Part shown: piece after piece, positions 16,749 through 26,035 of the stretch | How positions within the stretch are numbered: the first letter of the stretch is position 1 | How the letters are laid out: every line of letters starts with the position of its first letter | NCBI GenBank assembly: GCA_019635715.1 | Contig: JAHBYY010000004.1 | Location: 1 to 64,000, forward strand | Direction: 5' to 3' | DNA length: 64,000 nt | DNA from: Rhizobiaceae bacterium | GTDB lineage: Bacteria > Pseudomonadota > Alphaproteobacteria > Rhizobiales > Rhizobiaceae | The notes under the pieces: model-generated | What the model was told of the DNA's origin: nothing | Database searches by the model: none | What the model saw: the letters and a program-made list of their open reading frames with translations, nothing else | Program-made: the position numbers and the translations under genes

Positions 16749-17506
16749 AGAAGAAGCCGCTGTCGGCGTTCACCCAGCGGGATCACCGCAACCTGTTCGG
16801 CGCCAACGCCCGTGACGGCGCGGGCGATCCGGCGGCCTCCATCCCCGAGGCGGTCCAGCGCTGCCGCTGGATCGCCATCGATATCGGCGCGGCCGAGTTC
16901 GGCCTGTTCTTCGTCAGCCCGTCGCTGGAACGCGCCCGGCTGCTGTCTTCCTTCGATTCCAGCTTTCCGCGCGTGTCGACCGCCGCGAAATTCATCTCCG
17001 GCCAGAATGGCGAAGCGCTGGTCAAGCATACGCGCGTCTCGACCACGCCGTGCTGGTGGGCCGATGCGGACACCTCGGCGGCCGCGGCGCGGTTCGCCGC
17101 GCACGAATTCGTCCAGCGCATCGACGAACTGGTGCCGGGAAGTCCCGGCATCGCCTTCCCGGTCTTTGCCGATCGCGGCCAATGCGGACTGGTGGTCTTT
17201 CTCGGTCACGACATCGCCATCGAGGCCGAGCAGATTCTGGACATCCACGCCCGTTGCTTCTGGCTGTTCAACGCCGTCTCCAGGCTGAGCGTCAGCCATG
17301 CCGAGAAGGCGCCTACCATGTCGAAGCGCGAACTGGAGTGCCTCAAGCTGACCGCCAAGGGCCACACCAGCGATTCGATCGCCACCTCGCTCAGGATCTC
17401 GGTGCACACCGCCAACCAGTACCTGACCAATTCGACCCAGAAGCTCAACGCCGTCAATCGCATGCATGCGGTCGCCAAGGCCATCAAGCTCGGCCTGATC
17501 GACTGA
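16745..17506 (+). CDS. visR: LuxR-family master flagellar regulator VisR
   Basis: A 253-residue partner of VisN, with the N-terminal sensor-like domain lacking an obvious phosphoacceptor receiver and a C-terminal LuxR helix-turn-helix (MSKRELECLKLTAKGHTSDSIATSLRISVHTANQYLTNSTQKLNA). The start at ATG 16745 shares four bases with the visN stop. Known function in rhizobia: VisN and VisR together, probably as a heteromer, activate rem and thereby the flagellar, motor and chemotaxis genes. An upstream in-frame reading within visN is a shadow. Confidence 0.94.
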   Translation: MKKKPLSAFTQRDHRNLFGANARDGAGDPAASIPEAVQRCRWIAIDIGAAEFGLFFVSPSLERARLLSSFDSSFPRVSTAAKFISGQNGEALVKHTRVSTTPCWWADADTSAAAARFAAHEFVQRIDELVPGSPGIAFPVFADRGQCGLVVFLGHDIAIEAEQILDIHARCFWLFNAVSRLSVSHAEKAPTMSKRELECLKLTAKGHTSDSIATSLRISVHTANQYLTNSTQKLNAVNRMHAVAKAIKLGLID

Positions 17507-17527
17507 AGCTGGAGGTCACGCCGTCGA

Positions 17528-17962
17528 TCAGGGCGCCGTCGGCTCGGAGCGCCTGATCCGCGCGCGCTCGATGGCCGAACGCAGGAAGGCCGTGTTCGCC
17601 TCAGGGTCGGAATCGGGCTCGTCGAAGGCGACGTAGTTCACCTCGACGCCGGCACGCGCCGCCTCGAGCGTCAGCGTGAAGTAGACGGTGGCGCCGCTCG
17701 GCCTGAGTTCAAGGTCGAGCTCGATGCGCGGCGCATCTTCCCAGGCGGCATGCACCTGGCCGCCATTGCCCAGCCGCAGCGTGCGCGGCATGAAATAGAG
17801 TTCCGCCGCGGAATCGACGATGTCCGAGATGCAGGCGAAATGCTCGAGCCGGATGAAGGCGATGTAGTCGGCGACGTCGACGAGCCGGAGTTCGCTGACG
17901 ATGTCGCCGATCGCATCGGCGACGATGATTTCCCGGGCAGACGAATGCGACTGGCGGATCAT
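17528..17962 (-). CDS. Conserved hypothetical protein, last gene of the motA-flhB operon
   Basis: A 144-residue protein of unknown function. Its start overlaps the flhB stop (ATGA), so it is part of the operon motA-fliM-fliN-fliG-flhB. It is acidic, without signal peptide or membrane segment. It has a beta-strand-rich centre (ELYFMPRTLRLGNGGQVHAAW, RIELDLELRPSGATVYFTLTLE), suggesting a small globular cytoplasmic domain. I recall unannotated genes in this position in other rhizobial flagellar clusters. A role in flagellar assembly or regulation is inferred only from position. Confidence 0.7.
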   Translation of the reverse strand: MIRQSHSSAREIIVADAIGDIVSELRLVDVADYIAFIRLEHFACISDIVDSAAELYFMPRTLRLGNGGQVHAAWEDAPRIELDLELRPSGATVYFTLTLEAARAGVEVNYVAFDEPDSDPEANTAFLRSAIERARIRRSEPTAP

Positions 17963-19041
17963 AGGTGGGGTTTCTTCGGGGCCTTGCTTTGCTGGACCGC
18001 GCGGACGAGTTCCGCGACCGCCTGGTAGAACTGCGGCGGGATGACGCTATCCACCGAAACTTGCTTGTACATGGAGCGGGCGAGAGCCACGTCCTCGAAT
18101 ACGGGAATCCCGTTCTGCTCGGCGAGCTCGCGGATCTTCAGGGCGACCAGATCGGTGCCCTTGGCGAGCACCAGCGGCGCTGCGCTCTCTTCGCGCACGT
18201 AGCGGAGCGCAATGGCGTAGTGCGTCGGATTGGCGATGACCAGCGTGGCGCGCGGCACCGACGTGATCATCCGCCGCCGGGCCCGGTCGCGTGCCAGCGA
18301 GCGCAGCCGCGACTTGACGATCGGATCGCCCTCCGACTGCTTCATCTCGTCCTTCACCTCCTGCCGCGACATCCTCAGTTCCTGGAACCAGTGGAAGCGC
18401 GACCAGACGACGTCGGCGGCCGCGATCGCCGCCATGACGACGACGATCGCCGTGATGATCTCGACGGCCATGTCCTTGACGACGACGCCGAACGCCGCCG
18501 GCGAGGTGAGCATCCCGGACATCAGCGTCACCATGCTGCCGCGCAGGATGAAGCTCAGAACCGCGACGACGAATACCAGCTTGGCGACCGCCTTGGCGAA
18601 CTCGACCCATCCCTGCACGCCGAACAGCCGCTTCCAGCCGGCCATCGGCGAAATCCTCGACCATTGCGGCTCGATGCGGTCGCCAACGAACTGCGGCAGG
18701 TTCTGCAGCGCCGACGCCGCGATGCCGGCAACCATCAGCAGCACGACGAGCGCCAGCATCGCCTTGCCGCTCTCGACCACGACCCGGTTGAACAGCGTCG
18801 CGACGTCGCGGCTGGTGTCGAGCGACCAGGCTTCCGGCCGCTCGAGGAATATCGTCAGGAAGTTTCCGAGCTCGGCGACCTTGTCGCCGAGGAAGAACAC
18901 GGCGAAGACCAGTATGGCGAGGAACGAGGCCAGCAGCGGCGCTTCGCGCGAGCTCGGCAGCTTGCCCTGCTCGACCGTGTCGCGAACCTTCTTCTCGGTC
19001 GGTTCCTCGGTCTTGCTTTCCTTGTCGGACGTATCGGACAT
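17959..19041 (-). CDS. flhB: Flagellar type III export protein FlhB
   Basis: FlhB is the membrane export-gate component that switches substrate class from rod/hook to filament. The 360-residue protein starts with the typical EEPTEKKVRDTVEQGKLPSSREA, has four membrane helices between ~30 and 215, and carries the autocleavage motif NPTH near residue 270 in VIANPTHYAIALRY. The fifth gene of the minus-strand operon, it lies 32 bp after fliG and overlaps the next gene by 4 bp. Confidence 0.97.
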   Translation of the reverse strand: MSDTSDKESKTEEPTEKKVRDTVEQGKLPSSREAPLLASFLAILVFAVFFLGDKVAELGNFLTIFLERPEAWSLDTSRDVATLFNRVVVESGKAMLALVVLLMVAGIAASALQNLPQFVGDRIEPQWSRISPMAGWKRLFGVQGWVEFAKAVAKLVFVVAVLSFILRGSMVTLMSGMLTSPAAFGVVVKDMAVEIITAIVVVMAAIAAADVVWSRFHWFQELRMSRQEVKDEMKQSEGDPIVKSRLRSLARDRARRRMITSVPRATLVIANPTHYAIALRYVREESAAPLVLAKGTDLVALKIRELAEQNGIPVFEDVALARSMYKQVSVDSVIPPQFYQAVAELVRAVQQSKAPKKPHL

Positions 19042-19073
19042 GCGGCGCCCTCAACCGATCGAGGCGCAGCCGA

Positions 19074-20072
19074 TCAGGCGGCTTCCTGTGTCGGCATCTC
19101 GATAGCGCCCTCCCGCGCCAGGCGGATGACCGTCGCAGCGACCGACTTGCGGGCCTTGATGATCTCGGCCATCGGCACCGAATCCGAACCCTGTCCGAGC
19201 TCCGCTTCGATCATGCGGCGCGAGCGCGCGCCGATCGACGAGAGCACCGCCTCGACCATCGCCGCATCCGCCTTGTGCAGGCACATGGTGACGAGTTCGG
19301 ACGACAGTCCGTCGAACAGCGTGACGCGGCCCTTCTGAGACAGCAGCATGATGTCCTCGAACGAGAACAGCCTCGACTTGACGCCTTCGAGGTTCGGCGT
19401 GCCCGCATCCTGGAGATCCTGCATGACCTCGTCGAGCTGGCTCTTGTCGAGTTCGTTGAGCAGGCTGGCGACCCGAATCTGGCCGGCCGAGGTATCGCGC
19501 GAGCCGGCGTCTCCCAGCAAGCGCGCGCGGAGCTGACCCTCGAGGATCTTGGTCGCGGTCTCCGGGATCGAGGCGATCGAGATCATGCGCCGGACGATCT
19601 CGCTGCGCAGCGGCTTGTCGAGCGCCAGCAGCGTGTTGGCCGCCATCTGCGGCCCGATCTTCGACAGCACGACGGCGGAGGTCTGCGGATGCTCGGTGGC
19701 GAGGAAGGCGCCGAGGCGCGGCGGATCGAGCTTCTCGATCTCGGTCCACACCGGCGGTGCCTGGGTGCCGGAGTTCTGCTCCTTGCCCATGATCGCCTTC
19801 ACCTGATCGGGCGTCAGCGTCTCGTTCAGCAGATCGTCCATCTGGTCGGCGGAATCGAGCTGACCGGCACCCTCGGTGAACTCGTCCTCGAACTCGGCAA
19901 CGATGACCTCCAGCTCGCTCTGCGGAATGGTCTTCAGCAGCCGCGCGCTCTCGATCAACGTCTTCAGCTCGTCCTGCTTGAAGAAGCGGAGCAGCTTTCC
20001 GGCAGACGGCTTGCCCATCGCCACGAGGATGGCGGCGGCCTTCTGCGGCCTGCTGAGGTTCATCGCATTCAT
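19074..20072 (-). CDS. fliG: Flagellar motor switch protein FliG
   Basis: FliG forms the upper C-ring and takes torque from the MotA stator. The 332-residue protein has the N-terminal FliF-binding part (SRPQKAAAILVAMGKPSAGKLLRFFKQDEL), the middle domain with the EHPQTSAVVLSKIGPQMAA signature, and a C-terminal torque domain (LFSFEDIMLLSQKGRVTLFDGLSSELV...LSSIGARSRRMIEAEL). It lies between fliN (42 bp) and flhB (32 bp) in one operon. Confidence 0.97.
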   Translation of the reverse strand: MNAMNLSRPQKAAAILVAMGKPSAGKLLRFFKQDELKTLIESARLLKTIPQSELEVIVAEFEDEFTEGAGQLDSADQMDDLLNETLTPDQVKAIMGKEQNSGTQAPPVWTEIEKLDPPRLGAFLATEHPQTSAVVLSKIGPQMAANTLLALDKPLRSEIVRRMISIASIPETATKILEGQLRARLLGDAGSRDTSAGQIRVASLLNELDKSQLDEVMQDLQDAGTPNLEGVKSRLFSFEDIMLLSQKGRVTLFDGLSSELVTMCLHKADAAMVEAVLSSIGARSRRMIEAELGQGSDSVPMAEIIKARKSVAATVIRLAREGAIEMPTQEAA

Positions 20073-20114
20073 GCCCGCAGCGTCTCCCGCCCGATCCTGC
20101 CCATTCCCGCCGGC

Positions 20115-20495
20115 CTACGCGCCGCTCGACGCGTTGATGATCTCGGTGAGCCGGATGCCGAAGCGCGTGGGATCGTTCTCCAGCACCGTGATTTCGCCGC
20201 GTGCGATCTTGCGGCCGTTGACGACGACGTCGACGGGTTCGCCGACGCGGCGGTTGAGCGCCACTGTCGACCCCTTCTGCAGCGCCATCAGGTCGGAGAC
20301 CGGCATCTCGGTGCTGCCGAGAACGATCTGCACCTCGACCGGAATGTTCATCACGATGCTGGCGTTCGGCCTGTTGGGGTCGGCGGGCCGCGGCTTGGCC
20401 GCGTCTTCGCCGAGCACGCCGCGCAGCTCACGGATCGCCTTGTTGAGCTGCTCCTCGCCCGAGTCCTCGATCGCCGCTTCGCTCGCCTGGCTCAT
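20115..20495 (-). CDS. fliN: Flagellar motor switch protein FliN
   Basis: A 126-residue C-ring protein. The SpoA-like domain occupies the C-terminal ~80 residues: IVMNIPVEVQIVLGSTEMPVSDLMALQKGSTVALNRRVGEPVDVVVNGRKIARGEI is the standard FliN signature. The N-terminal ~45 residues are a charged linker. It is the third gene of the operon after fliM. Confidence 0.96.
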   Translation of the reverse strand: MSQASEAAIEDSGEEQLNKAIRELRGVLGEDAAKPRPADPNRPNASIVMNIPVEVQIVLGSTEMPVSDLMALQKGSTVALNRRVGEPVDVVVNGRKIARGEITVLENDPTRFGIRLTEIINASSGA

Positions 20496-20529
20496 TTCGT
20501 CTTCTCCGCTTGCCCCACGGCTTTGCCGC

Positions 20530-21468
20530 TCAGCCCGGCATCAGCCCGTCGATCAGATCCTGCCGTTCGTCGAACGGCTCTATCACCCGCACCGTGTAGT
20601 TCTGTCCGAGCTTGCCGAACTCACATACGAAGAGAGTCTTGTGCCGGGCTGACAGCTTGGCGCTCGACCGGGATTTCTCGTCGAATTCGATGAGCTGGCC
20701 CGCGTGGAGACAGGCGATGTCGGCGAGCGTCATGCGGGCCAGCGGCATGGTGGCCTCCACCGTCACGGCGGAGCGCATCACCTCCTCGCCGAACTGCTCG
20801 GTCCACTTTTCGTCGGCGGGCGACGATTGCTGCGGACCGGACGCGCTCTCGCCGCGCTGCCTCAGGAGCACGCGCTGCGGCATCATCAGGAACAGCCGGC
20901 CGCGTGTCGGCCCGCCGCCGATGGCGAAGACGATGCGCACCGCGGGGCCGTCGCGCACGACATGCTTGACCAGCGTCTGTCCGGTGATGGGACGGGGCAA
21001 GGGAAGCGAGAAGGCGAAAGCGCGGGCGCCCGAACCGTTCGCCGCCTTGGCGGCCTCTTCGAAGGCGATCGCCGCCACCTCGACTTCCGTCGGGGAGAGC
21101 GGACGGTCGACCGGCGGCGGCGGCTCGTCGGGATCGCCGCCGAACAGCACCGAGACCAGGTAGTTCACGGCCGTCGCATCGGCCACGAGGAGAAGCGCGT
21201 CGGGCGAGTTCGGCGACGACACCGTCGTCATCACGCAATTGCCGTCGCATTCCGCCTTCGCCGCGGAAAAGCGCGTCATCTCGACGGTCTCGAGTTCGAT
21301 CGGCACCGCTGCCGGAAGGTGGGCGGCCAGCCCCTTGACGAAAACCGGCAGCGCGCGCTCGGCGATCGCCCGGCCGGTCGACAGGATCGCGTCCGGCTCG
21401 CCGGTGTCGCCGATCAGGCGCTCGACGATGTAGGCGCGGGTCTCGGCCGGGCTGGCGGGACTAGACAT
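20530..21468 (-). CDS. fliM: Flagellar motor switch protein FliM
   Basis: A 312-residue C-ring protein of the divergent rhizobial FliM type. The central CheC-like domain includes LLVADATAVNYLVSVLFGGD and PLSPTEVEVAAIAFEEAAKA; the C-terminal SpoA domain holds VTVEATMPLARMTLADIACLHAGQLIEFD. The usual N-terminal CheY-P binding peptide is hard to recognise. It follows motA by 34 bp and precedes fliN by 34 bp. Confidence rests on both the C-terminal domain and the motA-fliM-fliN-fliG order. Confidence 0.93.
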   Translation of the reverse strand: MSSPASPAETRAYIVERLIGDTGEPDAILSTGRAIAERALPVFVKGLAAHLPAAVPIELETVEMTRFSAAKAECDGNCVMTTVSSPNSPDALLLVADATAVNYLVSVLFGGDPDEPPPPVDRPLSPTEVEVAAIAFEEAAKAANGSGARAFAFSLPLPRPITGQTLVKHVVRDGPAVRIVFAIGGGPTRGRLFLMMPQRVLLRQRGESASGPQQSSPADEKWTEQFGEEVMRSAVTVEATMPLARMTLADIACLHAGQLIEFDEKSRSSAKLSARHKTLFVCEFGKLGQNYTVRVIEPFDERQDLIDGLMPG

Positions 21469-21502
21469 CGCGATCGATCTGCCTCGGCGGGCGGCTCATC
21501 GA

Positions 21503-22381
21503 TCAGGCCGCCTTCTTGGCGTCACCGCCGCCGGTGTTCAGCGTGCTCTGTTCGACGGCGTCGATCGAAGGCCGGTCGTAGGACGAGATCGTCTTGCGGC
21601 CGAACTCGATCGCCACCTGCGGCAGCGAGCCGTTCATATAGGCCAGCAGCGTCTGCTTGACGATGATGTAGAGGCGGTTGTTCTTCTCGCGGACGACCTT
21701 GATCTTGGTGGCGATCGGTCCGACCACGCAGTAGGACATGAAGATGCCGAGGAAGGTTCCGACCAGCGCCGCGCCGATCAGGCCGCCGAGGATCTCCGGC
21801 GACTGGTCGAGCGCGCCCATGGCCTTCACCACGCCGAGCACCGCCGCCACGATGCCGATCGCCGGAAAGCCGTCGCCCATCGCCGTCAGCGCCTGATAGG
21901 GCTTGAGGCTGTCGGCGCGGATCGTCTGGATCTCCTCGTCCATCAGCGCCTCGATCTCGTGCGACCGGGCGTTGCCGATGATGATGAGGCGGCAGTAGTC
22001 GCAGATGAAGGCGGTCAGTTCCTTCTTTTTCAGGATCGTGGGGAATGCCTGGAAAATCGCCGATTCCGACGGGTTGTCGATATGGGCCTCGACCTCGCTG
22101 CGCGACTTGGTCCGCAGTTCGCGCATCAGGCTGTGCAGGACGCCGAGGGTTTCGAGATAGTCCTTTTCCTTCGGCACGGCCTGCTTGAAGGCCTCCAGCA
22201 TTGCCTTGCCGCTGTCCTTGACCACCTTCATCGGGTTGGCGACCAGGAAGGTCCCGAGGGCAGCGCCGCAGATGATCACGACTTCCCAGGGCTGCATCAG
22301 GACCTCGATGTGGCCGCCCATCGCCATGAAGCCGCCGAGCACGCAGCCCAGCGTCACAACGAGTCCGATCAGAATGCCCAC
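21503..22381 (-). CDS. motA: Flagellar stator protein MotA
   Basis: MotA is the four-helix stator subunit that with MotB conducts protons and turns FliG. The start is GTG at 22381 ([23 protein letters not shown]) rather than an in-frame ATG at 22525. The GTG has AAGGGA six bases upstream, the family N-terminus begins there, and the operon promoter lies between the two. The 292 residues include [13 protein letters not shown], the cytoplasmic charged loop, and [30 protein letters not shown] with the conserved Pro near the proton path. First gene of a six-gene operon, divergent from the DUF1217 gene. Confidence 0.95.
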   Translation of the reverse strand: MGILIGLVVTLGCVLGGFMAMGGHIEVLMQPWEVVIICGAALGTFLVANPMKVVKDSGKAMLEAFKQAVPKEKDYLETLGVLHSLMRELRTKSRSEVEAHIDNPSESAIFQAFPTILKKKELTAFICDYCRLIIIGNARSHEIEALMDEEIQTIRADSLKPYQALTAMGDGFPAIGIVAAVLGVVKAMGALDQSPEILGGLIGAALVGTFLGIFMSYCVVGPIATKIKVVREKNNRLYIIVKQTLLAYMNGSLPQVAIEFGRKTISSYDRPSIDAVEQSTLNTGGGDAKKAA

Positions 22382-22413
22382 GCGCAGTCCCTTCGCGAGT
22401 TTGGTCGCAACGA

Positions 22414-22435
22414 GGTCTACGGCGTGTGGCTTGTG
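22414..22435 (-). promoter_or_regulatory. Flagellar-type promoter of the motA operon
   Basis: On the minus strand CACAAG (22430-22435) is followed by exactly ten bases and TAGACC (22414-22419). The expected transcript start near 22407 gives a ~26-base leader to the GTG of motA. Same layout as six other flagellar units in the window. Confidence 0.6.
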
Positions 22436-22464
22436 TGAAGCTTGAACGGGTCGATTCAGTTTCG

Positions 22465-22486
22465 CGCAAGGCTCTGCGCGTAGGAT
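22465..22486 (+). promoter_or_regulatory. Flagellar-type promoter of the DUF1217-flgF-fliI unit
   Basis: CGCAAG (22465-22470), ten bases, then TAGGAT (22481-22486). The predicted transcript start near 22493 lies after the ATG codons at 22485 and 22491, so translation must begin later, at GTG 22515. Confidence 0.6.
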
Positions 22487-22514
22487 GGCCATGATCGCCA
22501 CGGAGGCTGCGGCC

Positions 22515-23291
22515 GTGCTCAACACCTATGTCAGCTATCAGCTCATCGCCAAGGACGTGCCCAAGGCCATCGAGCGCGTCGAGAAACAGCCGGTGGTCGC
22601 ACGCGAGACGGAGTACTATCTCGACAACATCACCAAGGTGAAATCCGCCAAGGAGTTCCTCGTCGACGACCGCCTGTTCCGCTACGCCATGAAGGCGTTC
22701 GGCCTGGAGGACATGAACTACGCCAAGGCGTTCATGGCCAAGGTGCTGAAGGAAGGCATCGAGGACAGCGACAGCTTCGCCAACAAGCTCACCGACAAGC
22801 GCTACTACGACTTCGCCAAGACCTTCGATTTCGCCGGCTACGGCGAGAACGCCACGCTGTTCACGCGGGCCCAGCAGGGAACCGTCGACAAATACATGCG
22901 CCAGACGCTGGAGGAGAACGCCGGCGACCAGAACGAAGGTGTCCGTCTTGCCCTCTATTTCGAGCGCAAGGCCGCCGACCTGACGAATTTCTACCAAATC
23001 CTCGCCGACACCGCGCTGAGCAAGGTGATGCGCACCGCGCTCGGCCTGCCGGATTCCTTCGCCAGCGCCGACATCGACAAGCAGGTGAAGCTGTTCGAGA
23101 GCAAGTTCGACATCGAGGATTTCCAGGACCCCGAAAAGCTCTCGAAATTCCTCCAGCGCTTCACCAGCCTCTGGGAAATCAACAATCCCACGCAGAGCGC
23201 CACCAACTCGATGACGGTGCTGTTCAGCCAGCCGGCCGAGTACGGCATTTCGACCGACATCCTCTTCTCCATCGCGAGCATCCGGAAGTAG
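22515..23291 (+). CDS. DUF1217 family protein of the flagellar cluster
   Basis: A 258-residue, mostly alpha-helical protein with DUF1217-type features: [12 protein letters not shown] at the N-terminus, [40 protein letters not shown], and a C-terminal [11 protein letters not shown]. Its molecular role is not established to my knowledge; it occurs in rhizobial and related flagellar clusters. I choose GTG 22515 as start because GGAGG sits eight bases upstream and the promoter at 22465-22486 would transcribe from about 22493. Two earlier in-frame ATGs (22485, 22491) would not be on the transcript. It is followed 4 bp later by flgF. Confidence 0.85.
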   Translation: MLNTYVSYQLIAKDVPKAIERVEKQPVVARETEYYLDNITKVKSAKEFLVDDRLFRYAMKAFGLEDMNYAKAFMAKVLKEGIEDSDSFANKLTDKRYYDFAKTFDFAGYGENATLFTRAQQGTVDKYMRQTLEENAGDQNEGVRLALYFERKAADLTNFYQILADTALSKVMRTALGLPDSFASADIDKQVKLFESKFDIEDFQDPEKLSKFLQRFTSLWEINNPTQSATNSMTVLFSQPAEYGISTDILFSIASIRK

Positions 23292-23295
23292 CATC

Positions 23296-24021
23296 ATGCA
23301 GGACGGGCTTTACGTCGCGCTCTCGTCGCAGATCGCGCTCGAGCGGCGGCTGACCACGATCGCCGACAACGTCGCCAACTCCTCGACGGCCGGCTTCCGC
23401 GCCACGGGCATCCGCTTCGAGGACGTGGTCAGAGGCTCCGGCGACAAGTCCGTATCCTTCGCCTCGACCGGCAACACCTATCTTTCGACCAAGAACGGCG
23501 CGCTGCGCCAGACCGACAACGCGTTCGACTTCGCCATCCAGGGCGACGCGTGGTTTGCGCTCGATACGCCGGTCGGGACGGTGATGACCCGCGACGGCCG
23601 CTTCACCATGCTGGAAACCGGACAGCTCGTGTCGATCGAGGGCCACCCCGTCCTCGATCCGGGCGGCGCGCCGATCCAGCTCGATCCGCGCAACGGTCCC
23701 CCGAAAGCCGGCGCCGACGGCACGCTGCGCCAGAACGACGCGCTCGTCGCCTCGATCGGCCTCTACGAGTTCGATCCCGGCGAGGATTTTCAACGCTTCG
23801 GCAATTCCGGCATCATCCCCTCCGGCGCGCCGGAGGCCGTCGTCGACCGCAACGACGTCGGCGTCGCGCAGGGGTTCATCGAGGATTCGAACGTCAATCC
23901 GGTCCTGGAGATGTCCAACCTCATCGCGGTCCAGCGCAGTTTCGAGAACATCTCGGCGGCGATGCGCGCCACGGACCAGTCGCTCAGCGACGCCATCTCC
24001 GCCCTCGGCCCGACCAAGTGA
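23296..24021 (+). CDS. flgF: Flagellar basal-body rod protein FlgF
   Basis: A 241-residue proximal rod protein exported by the flagellar type III system. The N-terminal rod signature is LSSQIALERRLTTIADNVANSSTAGFRA, and the C-terminal one is QGFIEDSNVNPVLEMSNLIAVQRSFENISAAMRATDQSLSDAI. The middle segment (FAIQGDAWFALDTP, TRDGRFTMLETGQLV) is the FlgE/F/G beta domain. It lies between the DUF1217 gene and fliI with 4-5 bp gaps, so it is in the same transcript. Confidence 0.96.
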   Translation: MQDGLYVALSSQIALERRLTTIADNVANSSTAGFRATGIRFEDVVRGSGDKSVSFASTGNTYLSTKNGALRQTDNAFDFAIQGDAWFALDTPVGTVMTRDGRFTMLETGQLVSIEGHPVLDPGGAPIQLDPRNGPPKAGADGTLRQNDALVASIGLYEFDPGEDFQRFGNSGIIPSGAPEAVVDRNDVGVAQGFIEDSNVNPVLEMSNLIAVQRSFENISAAMRATDQSLSDAISALGPTK

Positions 24022-24026
24022 TCTGA

Positions 24027-25433
24027 ATGGCTGCCGAACGGACGACGGCGTCCCCCGCAGCACCCGGCGCTGCTTCGGCGAGCCCGCTTTCCCTCCTCGA
24101 ACGCGCCTGGACGAATTTCAACGGCGACCGGCCGCTGCTGCGCTGCGGCGGCCCCGTGGCCGAGGTGACCGCGACCCATCTGAGGGTGACCGGCCTTTCG
24201 CGCGAGGCCCGGCTCGGCGAACTCGTCGAGCTGCGCGGCCATCGATCGCGCCGCCGCGGCGAGATCGTCCAGATCGGTCCCGACTCCGTGCTCGTCGCAC
24301 CCTTCGACAAGACGGCGGACGCCGGAGTCGGCGACACTGCTTTCCTGCTCGGCCCGCTGACCATCGATCCGGACGATAGCTGGCGCGGCCGGGTCGTCGA
24401 CGCGCTCGGCCGGCCCGTCGACGGCGGTCCTCCGCTGATCGGCGCCGACCGGAAGGGCGCCGGCGCTCCGACCACGCCGTCCGCGCTCTCCCGCCAGCGC
24501 GTCGGCACCGGCTTCAGGACCGGCGTCCGCGTCGTCGACATCTTCACGCCGATCTGCTTCGGCCAGCGCCTCGGCATCTTCGCCGGCTCCGGCGTCGGCA
24601 AATCGACGCTGCTCGCCATGCTGGCCTCGGCCAGCGCGTTCGACACGGTCGTGGTCGTGCTGGTCGGCGAACGCGGCCGCGAGGTCCGAGAATTCCTCGA
24701 GGACACGCTCGGCGAGCAGGGCATGGCCAAGACGGTGGCGGTCGTTGCGACCAGCGACGAGAGCGCGATGATGCGGCGCCGTGCCCCCGACACAGGGATG
24801 CGGGTCGCCGAGCATTTTCGCGACCGGGGCCATCAGGTGCTGCTCGTCCTCGATTCGGTGACCCGTTTTGCGCATGCCCTGCGCGAGGTCGCCATCGGCG
24901 CGGGCGAGCCCCCCGTGTCGCGCGGCTATCCGCCTTCCGTCTTCATGGAGATGCCTCGCCTGCTGGAGCGGGCCGGGCCGGGAGCCGAGGGCGCGGGCGC
25001 CGTCACCGCCATCATCTCGGTGCTGGTCGACGGCGACGACCACAACGACCCGATCTCCGACGCCGTGCGCGGCATCCTCGACGGTCACATCGTGCTCGAC
25101 CGTTCGATCGCCGAGCAGGGCCGCTTTCCGGCGGTCAATCCGCTGGCCTCGATCTCCCGGCTGGCGGGAAAGGCGTGGAGGGAAGACCAGAAGGCGCTGG
25201 TCACCCGGCTCAAGGCGATGATCTCCAAGTTCGAGGATACGCGCGACATCCGCCTGCTTGGCGCCTACCAGCCCGGCACGGACGCCGAGCTCGACATGGC
25301 GGTACGTCAGGTTCCGGCAATCTACGAGGCCCTAAACCAGTCGCCGGGCGATTCGCCGTCGGCTGATCCGTTCGCCGATCTCGCCCGGCATCTGAAGATG
25401 AGGGACAAGACGAATGCTGCGCCGGCGAACTGA
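24027..25433 (+). CDS. fliI: Flagellar type III export ATPase FliI
   Basis: A 468-residue F1-ATPase-like enzyme that unfolds and delivers flagellar substrates at the export gate. Walker A is GSGVGKST near residue 190, Walker B VLLVLDSVTRFAHALREV near residue 272, with GERGREVREF and SRGYPPSVF as in the family. The C-terminus (GAYQPGTDAELDMAV) is also typical. Its 3' end overlaps the following gene by 20 bp. Confidence 0.97.
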   Translation: MAAERTTASPAAPGAASASPLSLLERAWTNFNGDRPLLRCGGPVAEVTATHLRVTGLSREARLGELVELRGHRSRRRGEIVQIGPDSVLVAPFDKTADAGVGDTAFLLGPLTIDPDDSWRGRVVDALGRPVDGGPPLIGADRKGAGAPTTPSALSRQRVGTGFRTGVRVVDIFTPICFGQRLGIFAGSGVGKSTLLAMLASASAFDTVVVVLVGERGREVREFLEDTLGEQGMAKTVAVVATSDESAMMRRRAPDTGMRVAEHFRDRGHQVLLVLDSVTRFAHALREVAIGAGEPPVSRGYPPSVFMEMPRLLERAGPGAEGAGAVTAIISVLVDGDDHNDPISDAVRGILDGHIVLDRSIAEQGRFPAVNPLASISRLAGKAWREDQKALVTRLKAMISKFEDTRDIRLLGAYQPGTDAELDMAVRQVPAIYEALNQSPGDSPSADPFADLARHLKMRDKTNAAPAN

Positions 25434-26016
25434 AGACCTTCCCATCGCCGCCGGCAACACGCCGTCGCAGCGCCGTCTCCGCCACGCCCGCGTGCGGGCC
25501 TGGGCGTCGACCATCGCCAAGCGGCGCAGCGACATCATCGTCGCCACCATGGGCCTCTCGCTCGGGCTCGGCTGCGCCCTCTTCCCCTGGTACATCTTCT
25601 TCAATCAGGAGAAGTTCGGCATCCGCGCCATGAAGTTCGCCGGCAACAAGGACCAGATCGCGCCGATCTCGATGGGCGATCAGGGCGAGCGCGACGGGCC
25701 GACGACGCCTGCCGACATGCTGCCGCCGACCCGGCTGGATCTTTTCGCCACCGGCACGGTCGGCGACGAGGACGAGCAGACGCCGACCGTGGAGCCGGAG
25801 CATCAGCCCTTTCCGGGAACCGTGAACGAGCCGCAATACTCGCTGGTGTTCGCCACCGCCGGCCGCGCCATGATCGCCGACGACAGCGGCATGTGGGTGG
25901 TGCAGCGCGGATCGCTGCTGCCCGACAACAGCAAGGTCGTCAGCATCGAGCAGCGCGGCAAGGACTGGGTGCTGATCACCAGCAACCAGCGGGTCATCGA
26001 GGTCTCCAGGAACTGA
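25414..26016 (+). CDS. Conserved flagellar-cluster membrane protein of unknown function
   Basis: A 200-residue protein beginning inside the fliI 3' end, with GAGGGA as ribosome site. A basic N-terminus (~40 residues) precedes one hydrophobic segment at ~44-65 ([21 protein letters not shown]). An acidic, Pro-rich linker then leads to a C-terminal beta-rich domain ([39 protein letters not shown]) that resembles a small SH3- or flagellar-C-ring-like fold, placed outside the cytoplasm if the N-terminus is inside. I know unannotated counterparts in this position in rhizobia. A structural role around the basal body is inferred from position only. Confidence 0.72.
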   Translation: MLRRRTEDLPIAAGNTPSQRRLRHARVRAWASTIAKRRSDIIVATMGLSLGLGCALFPWYIFFNQEKFGIRAMKFAGNKDQIAPISMGDQGERDGPTTPADMLPPTRLDLFATGTVGDEDEQTPTVEPEHQPFPGTVNEPQYSLVFATAGRAMIADDSGMWVVQRGSLLPDNSKVVSIEQRGKDWVLITSNQRVIEVSRN

Positions 26017-26035
26017 CCCGCCGGCGCAAGGCCCG

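Noticed and set aside
23790..25088. 432-codon open frame antisense to flgF and fliI
   Set aside because: The plus strand encodes unmistakable FlgF and FliI; the antisense product is low-complexity Asp/Arg/Gly-rich with no motif.
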